Part shown: piece after piece, positions 56,871 through 64,000 of the stretch
How the letters are laid out: each line of letters opens with the position of its first letter
Position numbering within the stretch: the stretch's first letter is position 1
The notes under the pieces: generated by a model
What the model was told of the DNA's origin: nothing
Database searches by the model: none
Seen by the model: the letters and a program-made list of their open reading frames with translations, nothing else
Origin: Linum tenue
Taxonomy: Eukaryota > Streptophyta > Magnoliopsida > Malpighiales > Linaceae
NCBI GenBank assembly: GCA_946122785.1
Contig: CAMGYJ010000006.1
Location: 40,258,066 to 40,322,065 of the forward strand
Length of the DNA: 64,000 nucleotides
Reading direction: 5' to 3'
Made by a program: the position numbers and the translations under genes

Positions 56871-59545
56871 CTTTGGGGTTTCTAACTTGATTATTATAAT
56901 TATTATTAGGGTAAATATTATTATGGTTAGTAGTATTTTGGTCGAATTAGGTTTATTGTTAGGGTTTTCTCTTAAGTCATACAAATATGTACTTTGGATT
57001 TTCATTCAGAACCAATGAAGAAAAATATTAAGAAAATCCCTAAACCCTAATCTCTCACAAATCCTCTCAACTTCTCTTCTCTCCCTAATCCGGCCGCCGA
57101 CCATTCTCTTCTATTCTTCCCCAATTCTTTTCCCAAATCCCTAATTCTATCTTCTCAATCCCTAAATTCCTAAATATTGTCCAATCCAAATCCCGTTAAA
57201 AACTTTGTGTCTAACATCTGGTATTAGAGCCTGGTTCCGAAAGGCGAGTTTGTCACAACTCTATTCGGGACAACTTTCTACCGAATCAATATCATGAGTT
57301 CAACCGACATATCAAAGCTGATGTGGGCTCAAAAGCAAGAAAAACTATGGCAGATCGTGGAGTACTAGAAGGTCTACTCATTGCGTCGTGGGATGGCAGA
57401 GGTGAAGGCCGGGGTGAAGACACGAAGGCGAGGCAGCCGCCAACCACAGAGGCAAGCGGGACCGACAAGCAGCCATCTATGGCGAGCGCCACGGTGGACG
57501 AGGTACAGATGGAAGAAAAGACCACGCCGCAAGCGGCGCTGCCAGGCCGTCTTCGTGGCGGCTCAAGAGCTGCTATCAAGTTTTAACCGACAACGTAGAC
57601 AACGAGAAGGAGCCTATTCCTCTTTTGGCGGCTGAACCTGTGTTTGCGGCAACATCAAGGTTTACTTCAAACGTCAAGGAAAGGAGTAAGGTTTCAGTCG
57701 CACCGATAGAAGCTATTACGACGAAGGTCGAGACTCCTAGTCCGCGACAACCAGCAGCTACCTTCAGATCTTTGCTTGAGGTCCCTACGAACCATAGAGG
57801 CTTTGGAAGTTTTGGAAGAAAAGAAACGAGGTAATCAACTCGAGGAGAGCTGCTGTTAGTTCAATCCTCGAAGTTGGTGAAAGCTCTATAGAGGAGGACG
57901 GAGGTAAAAGTCGCATCGATGGATGAAGAGTACCTGTCGATGACCTGGTCACGACGGCTAGACCGCTATCCCCAACAACTGTCGTGCCACGGGCTTCCAC
58001 AATTCTTGACCCGCTGACGACCGCCCATGCTACGATGGTCATCCTTGCCGCTGCAAACGTCAAGGTAACTTTTGTTGTTGAGATTGGAACTCCCTTGTCT
58101 ATCATTGACTCCGCCGACATGAAGGTGAAAGGAAGAGCTTAGTTTGTTAGTCACAGAGCAACTTTGGTGGGTGGGATTGTTGTATTCCCATGGAGGCACA
58201 TGAAAAACGTGATTACTAGGGAGTAATTGAAAGAAGTTGTCATCCTCTGTTCAATTCTTGTTAGAAGCAGAGTATCCATGGGCATGGAAGAAACTCAGAG
58301 GAATTGGAAATAAAAATGGTCCATTATGGCCGAACCTTGTGGAGGTTTTTTGTTAGGTGGTGATGCTGAAATTCAAGAGGAGCTGGCCACCGCTGGGAGC
58401 TGCAAATTTAGAAAGAAGTCTCCGAAGAGGCATGGGGACGGAAAGAATATTGTGGGAGATGCAGCGGAGTGGCCCGGTTATGTGTCCTCGAATGGACGAG
58501 CTAATTCCAGCTCGTTCTTGTGTGGAGAGTGCGCATAGATGATGGTGGTCGGCAAGAACCGAGTTCAAGGCATTCGTGTGGGGGAAGATCGAAATGTCGT
58601 TGTCAAGGGAATGAGAAGGAAAATACTTGTAACTACTGATTTAGAAGGCAAGATGGTATTGATTCTTGATTCCTTACTTCATTGGGTGCGATGGGAAATT
58701 GAAAAGAATGAAAAATGGAAGCAACAAAGGAATGGAGCAAGAGAAGTGGTGTATGAGGAGAAGTGGTTTACAGGTGGCAAGTTGCGAAGTCATCATAATG
58801 AGATAGAAGGGAAGCACGTGTATGGTGGGTTTGCTGGGGGAATTGTTGCTGCAGTAATTAGGGTACTGGCAGCAAGATGATCATCGTCTTTGGCGAAGGG
58901 AAGATGATGGATCCTATGCTACAAGATGTCCGCGGAGCAACAAAAAGACAGACTCATTTGATGAAGTTTGAAATGAGGGATATGGACTAATTGGGTCGTG
59001 GTCGTGATGATGTTATGAGCTGTGTGGTGGATTGAGGAGTTGGAACTACTAACGATGGATTCGCTTGTGAGCTTGATCGAAATTGGAAGAAGAGGAAGCG
59101 AAAGAAAAAATCAACAAAGGTGTGGAACGACTGTGAAGCTAGGTGAACCTTGAGGACAAGGTTGGTCTCAAGGGGGAGGAGATGTTAGAAACTGATTCCT
59201 TTGGGGTTTCTAACTTTATTATTATAATTATTATTAGGGTAATTATTATTATGGTTAGTAGTCTTTTGGTCGAATTAGGTTTATTGTTAGGGTTTGCTCT
59301 TAAGTCATATAAATATGTACTTTGAGTTTTCATTCAGAATCAATAAAGAAAAATATTAAGAGAATCCCTAAACCCTAATCTCTTCCAAATCCTCTCAACT
59401 TCTCTTCTCTCCCTAATCCGACCGCCGACCATTCTCTTCTATTCTTCCCCAATTCTTTTCCCAATTCCCTAATTCTATCTTCTCAATCCCTAAATTCCCA
59501 AAATATCACCCAATCCAAATCCTGTTAGAAACTTTGTTTTTAACA
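56871..59545 (+). mobile_element. Non-autonomous LTR element, second copy of the N family (N2)
   Basis: The 5' LTR is 56871-57216 (first about 18 bases missing or replaced), the 3' LTR 59184-59545 (TGTTAGAAACTG to TTTAACA). The PBS TGGTATTAGAGCC is at 57219-57231 and the PPT AAGGGGGAGGAGA directly precedes the 3' LTR. The LTRs share the TATTATTATAATTA.TA and GGTTAGTAGT blocks with the N1 LTRs, so the two are one family. It is oriented head to head with N1. Confidence 0.88.
57294..59200 (+). pseudogene. N2 coding relic, unknown protein
   Basis: It starts MSSTDISKLMWAQKQEKLWQ at 57294 and breaks within 30 codons. Later open segments (57350-57586, 58326-58538, 58539-58880) include VVGKNRVQGIRVGEDRN and glycine-rich parts I cannot assign. 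Near 59075-59130 RNWKKRKRKKK corresponds to RNWKRRKRTIEK in N1, and LEDKVGLKGEEMLE at 59150-59190 corresponds to the N1 LEDKVVLKGEEMIE. So the 3' coding end is shared, while the rest has diverged or been replaced. Confidence 0.5.
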
Positions 59546-59765
59546 TAATCTTCTAAGAACATTTTTCGAGACGACATGTTGTTCTCGATGTAGATTGTTG
59601 GAGACAACAAGTTATCTCGTAACAATCATTTGTGGAGACAACAAGTTGTCTCATAAATGTTCTTTTGCGAGACAATGAGGCATCACATATACATTAGAAT
59701 TGGAGACAACGAAACGTCCCGTAAACACTATTTTTCGAGACAATAAATCATTCCTACATAAAATT
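59546..59765. repeat. GAGACAACAAGTTGTCTC inverted-repeat cluster
   Basis: Five to six copies of GAGACAAC or GTTGTCTC in alternating orientation with spacers such as TCGTAACAATCATTT. The style is that of a CACTA or MULE subterminal array, but I found no terminal CACTA and no partner end. Confidence 0.55.
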
Positions 59766-61518
59766 AAAGCAATAAATCATTCACATTCACATCAAACAAA
59801 GAATATATAAGCTAAATGTTTAAATAACTAATACAGTCATACTTAATGTATCATCATTACCCAACATTATTGATTTTAAAAATGTCAAATATTCTCATCA
59901 TACATTATTGTTTACGAAGTAGAGTATCCCAACTCTCTGACATAAAAAAAAATCACATACCTCTAAATAGCGTTGCTCCCTTTCAAACTCGTCTCCATCC
60001 CTCTCTTCCCGACTAAAGATGTTTATGTGCATCCCTATAAAACAAAATTAGGTCTCATGACGAGTTATCTAAGGCGTAGTTGCTATTAGCTAGCAGCGGA
60101 AAAAGAAGCAAAATGCAAACTACAGAGGAAAAATATAAAGACGTGAACGAAATTGTTAGAGATCAGAGAAGCCAATTCACAAAGCCCACAAACAATGATT
60201 TCCCATCTTTGATCACAACAAATATTCCTCAAGATCTAAGAAGCCATCGGAGAAGAGGATCAAACCGATGGAACATAGCAGAAGAGGAAGCAGATATATG
60301 AATCTAAAAAATCAATCCAACAAAAGTACGCAATGAAGTAGCAGGCGCAACCAAAACTAGGGTTCAACATCACAAATATCCAATCGAGAAAAAATAATGC
60401 CAATCAAGAAGAAACATGGAGAGATAGAGGACATGCTTTTCAGAGCTAAATCATTTTCAATTTCAATGCTAGTTTCGATTTCAACATAAATAAAGAGATT
60501 TGGTACCTGTAGCCGGTAAGAAGAAGAAGAGTTGCGGAACGAGTCCTTCTCAGGAAGAAATCTTTTTTTTGTCATAGATAGGTGTATACTGCCATATGTA
60601 GGTGTACAATGCAATGTGCTTACAAATATGTAAAAAAATAAAATAATTAAATGCGGCGGTCGATAACTAATCAATCCGCCGATAAAAGAGTCTTTTTAGC
60701 CACTAAATGGGCAGCCCTGTCGGTATCCTAAGAAATGCAACAAAGGATACAAGCGAGTACACAACATGCGCCAACGCCAAAAAAAACCGAGGAAATATCA
60801 TCATTGTAGATAGCAAAAGTAGAACAACCATTCCCTGCAAAATGCACCAATAGAAGGCAAAAAGAAAATAGCTAGCCGCTAAAGACTAGCTCAATTGTCA
60901 ATAAAATTAGCATTAACCATAAAGAATAAAAATATGAATAATAAAAAATAAACCAAACCGGCAATAGACAGGCTACAACCCAACCCGATAACTGAGATAA
61001 AGAAGATCCACGTGTGGATTCCACGGCCACGCGTCCGAAGACAAGCATCCCTCGGCCCACCGCCATTTGGAGGTGCGGGTGCTTTCTTTAGGAAAAACTG
61101 GATAGACTTGATCAGAAGATGAGCTATAATAACATAATAATATTTAAACAATATAGAATTCACTCTCCGATTGTTAAGCTGTCTAGAGGCTATACATGCA
61201 GCAGGCAGCAGCTACTGCCACGAATCGTCTTAGTCATCTCCACCGCTGCACTAAGATAATCATAAGAGGTAATAATAAAAAGTTAAAATTAAAATAAAAA
61301 ATCACCGGACAGCAGGCAGACAAGCGACAACGGGAACTCCCACCACACACTAGGCCGACGTCTAGCAAAAAACCGACTCCCCCACCACCGAGGCTGCAGG
61401 TAGAAGAAGTGATCACAATCTGAAAGCGGTTGGCGGCAGACCATATTTTGTTCACCCCAGAACGAGGAGGCACTGGTAGATTTCTTGAACCAAAACCCTG
61501 CACCCATCTGTTGCCACA
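59766..61518. other. Intergenic stretch, weak open frames only
   Basis: AT-rich. Frames at 60080-60301 (plus) and 60357-60674 (minus) show no domain. GC-richer DNA at 60960-61080 and 61300-61500 could belong to an exon or leader, but nothing is recognisable. Confidence 0.35.
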
Positions 61519-61526
61519 CATAGGAC

Positions 61527-62161
61527 TAGGGCTGCAAATGAGCCAAGCCGTTCGCGAGCAACTCGGCGTTCGAATCGGAAAAAACTCGTTCGACACTCGA
61601 CTCGTTATTTAACAAGCCGGCTCGTGAGCCAACTCGTTAGTTTACGAGCCAAGCCTGAGCTAGACCATGCTCAGCTTAATAAGCTCGCGAGCTAGCTTGA
61701 TTCAGTGGCTTGTCGAGCTAAGCTCGCGAGCTGCCTTGTTTTGAGCTTGTGGAAGGATGAATTACTCTTTTAAACATGAACATTGTCTTCTAATACAGAT
61801 GTGTATGAAATTTAGATGTTATTTATAGTTTCTAGTGTTCTTTTTATCATTTAAATTCTTATGTTTATACATTTTTCTAGCAAAAATGATTTTAAATCGA
61901 GCTCATCTTGAGCCGAACTTGTACTCAGCTTGACAAGCTATATTAATGAGCATTTATCGAGCTCTACCGAGTGGAGCTCGAGCTAGATTATTTTTATTCA
62001 AGCCGAGCTCGAGCTCGAGCTGGATTATCAAAATTCGAGTTCGAGCTCGAGCTGGATTATCAAAATTCGAGTTCGAGCCGAGCTCGAGCTGAAAAATTAA
62101 TAAACGAGCCAAGCTCAAGCTAAGCAAAAACTCGACTCGACTCGGCTCGTTTGCAGCCCTA
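61527..62161. mobile_element. hAT-type MITE with GAGCTCGAGCT repeats
   Basis: The ends are TAGGGCTGCAAATGAGCC at 61527 and GGCTCGTTTGCAGCCCTA ending at 62161. The target duplication CATAGGAC is at 61519-61526 and 62162-62169. The outer zones consist of GAGCTCGAGCT, AGCTCGCGAGCT and GCCGAGCTCG repeats, strongly self-complementary, around an AT-rich core. No coding capacity. Confidence 0.94.
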
Positions 62162-62169
62162 CATAGGAC

Positions 62170-64000
62170 AGATAGAAACCAAACTGAGCAGGCGACCAAG
62201 CCAAACCATAAATAAATTGGTAAAAGTTGAAACTAATATGAAATTAATGAAAGTTCAACAAGAAATATAATAAGAAATCAAACGAATCGAACATAGAGAA
62301 TACCCAGCAAATCGGATGAATCCAGCAGAATAAAGCTCCAACCGAGCAATCGAATTCCAAATTGAATATGGTAGAAAATCACCAAAAAATCGAAATCGAG
62401 ATACTAGCAAATATCACCAGAAAGCGCCTTTTACCCAGTTAGCAGTGGGAGGAAGGAGTTGAGTTGCAGTGGGGGTAGGCGGAAATCTGCAGGCTTGGAG
62501 TCGTCATCCTCACCTGCTTTGCTCCCTGAAACCCTTCCCGTTGGCCGTAAGCTTTTGTTGACCTGCCGCAAGTTACATCGATCAGCGCCGTCACAGGGAA
62601 CACGGGCAGGGTGGCGCGACTCCAATTACCCGGAGGAAGGATTCATTATGAGAGCGGCGTGGTTCATCCAGGAAGAGGATTTGTGATTCATTACGACGGT
62701 GGTGGAAGAGGGGTGGGGATGGAGAAAGGCAGCGGAGCAGGAGGAAGAGAAGGAGTTGAGTTTCTGGATCGACTTTCTTTCTCCTCCAAGGAAGAAATCT
62801 TAGAGATGGAACTTGGAAGGAGACTTCTGCGTATTTACCCCAAACCTAAATGGCTAAATCCCTTATATTTCATTTGCCAAAAAATTAATTTGCGCCAAAT
62901 CATATTCCTCAAAAGTTTGATTTTGGTGCCCGCCTTTACATTTTGAAAACTTTAAAAGAGTTTAAACTCTTAATCACCGATAGAACTTTTTTTTGTGAGG
63001 CCGATAAAACTATTTTTTATCTGGATATAATAAAACCCCTATTGGTTAACGCAGCTATTTTTCTGGACGCCCGAGAAAATAATAGGTGCCAAGTCATCAA
63101 TTTCTTTTGCTTGGCAATATTTGATTTTTGGCTCAAAAGTACCACAATGTTTTTTTATAAAAGTATTAACCTCAAATTAATTGCCACATCTAAAGTTTTG
63201 GAAATGTCATAATGAAGGATCGGAAAATCGTACCGTACCAGCACTTCTTTCAAAAAAATCCCTTACATTACGCTAAATCGATAGGTAATATTTAGCGGTA
63301 TGAAACGATTGAATTACAGTTAAATCATGGTTGGGGTATACAATTTATGATGTCATTTCGAGAGGAATTTCTTCTGATAGTGCATAAGTTCTTTATAGTT
63401 CAACTTCATCTTCACAATCCAATGGTCTTGTTGCACGTCCCTCTTCAATTCTTTGTTCCTCTTGAAAAGCCTCACAGTCATAGCCATCATATTCTACTTC
63501 TTCGAGACATAATGCGCAAGATCTTGCATCTTTATGAGAACACTAATATGATGTGAAACCGTTCTCACAAACGTCCCTGTCATTTGGAAACATATCCATT
63601 AACTAATACCCAAACCAACAATATACTTTTCGCACTACCGAAAGATTCACGCAAATCGTCCTTGTCATTTGGAACCATATCCATTATAGTGCTAAGTCAT
63701 CGAATGTCTTCTTAGTCAACATGTGAAGACTTTTGAGATGCAGCAATTTCACATTCATGGCTAATTTAATATGCTCACAATGTGAGTGCATTTTCTCATT
63801 AGCCTCTTTGATCAAGGGACACATATTTATTAGGATCTTCTTCTCCACCCCCAAGAGCTTCTTTGGTGCTTCTCATGCAATAGATGCCATGTATCAAATC
63901 CATCCATATTGTCAAGGATATTACCAGGGGTAGGATCTTCATTAATTTCTTCACTAGTGGATGGCCTCGTATTATTACTTGCAACTTCTCCATAGGAATA
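62170..64000. other. Right-end intergenic stretch
   Basis: 62430-62830 is GC-richer and carries open frames on both strands. A minus-strand ATG at about 62684 (MNHKSSSWMNHAALIMNP) ending at a possible donor could be a first exon, but this is weak. 62840-63340 is AT-rich. A direct repeat TGTCATTTGGAA.CATATCCATTA occurs at about 63579 and 63664. No gene is assigned. Confidence 0.3.

Noticed and set aside
57292..57579. Minus-strand 95-codon frame
   Set aside because: Antisense of the N2 coding relic, no conserved motif.
63799..63993. Minus-strand frame MEKLQVIIRGHPLVKKLMKI as a possible gene end
   Set aside because: Short, no domain recognised, cut by the window edge.

Overview
This is a stretch of intergenic nuclear DNA from a flowering plant with a large, repeat-rich genome. 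The evidence is a spliced plant SnRK1 beta-subunit gene, Ty1/copia, Athila-type and chromovirus-type Ty3/gypsy retrotransposons, a CACTA (En/Spm) transposon with plant-type transposase genes, an L1-like LINE, and many hAT miniature elements. I cannot name the species. No rRNA, tRNA, CRISPR or bacterial features were seen. The only confident host gene is the SnRK1 (AKIN) beta subunit at 39339-41285 on the minus strand: four exons, 267 codons, N-myristoylation start, CBM48 and ASC domains. A second, much weaker host candidate lies at about 33.7 and 35.7 kb, split by a retroelement.

Layout. 1-2.7 kb: decayed copia pol with a 3' LTR. 3.5-5.2 kb: two hAT MITEs. 5.4-8.04 kb: 3' half of a minus-strand Athila element (LTR, PPT, 3' UTR). 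8.04-22.63 kb: a plus-strand Athila element (protease relic, spacer, env-like ORF, PPT, 3' LTR) whose spacer is interrupted by a complete 8.8-kb CACTA element (8829-17649, TSD AGT). 22.6-25.3 kb: minus-strand Athila gag fused to a chromovirus gag and LTR. 25.3-32.3 kb: a second plus-strand Athila env-like region and two minus-strand Athila LTRs. 32.3-35.7 kb: two MITEs and a gag-only chromovirus derivative. 35.9-38.7 kb: a Tip100-type hAT with a nested MITE. 39.3-41.9 kb: the SnRK1 beta gene and its upstream region. 42-45 kb: a MITE, a MULE-like insertion carrying a palindrome array, and another hAT MITE. 45.3-51 kb: an almost complete copia element (matching LTRs, TSD CAAGA) with a hAT MITE inside its RNase H region. 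51-59.5 kb: a LINE split by a non-autonomous LTR element, an Athila LTR, and a second copy of the same LTR family in head-to-head orientation. 59.5-64 kb: sparse, with one hAT MITE at 61.5-62.2 kb.

Most boundaries were set by reading terminal repeats and target-site duplications directly. They give an insertion order: Athila before CACTA; LINE before the LTR element; copia before its hAT MITE; Tip100 before its MITE. Nearly all transposon reading frames carry stops or frameshifts. The most interesting material is (a) the LTR family at 52.1-54.9 and 56.9-59.5 kb, which encodes a long protein I cannot assign; (b) GC-rich inverted-repeat arrays placed just upstream of TATA boxes in the Athila LTRs and again before the env-like ORF; and (c) a set of hAT MITEs with perfect or near-perfect 8-bp TSDs whose interiors are built from short self-complementary repeats.
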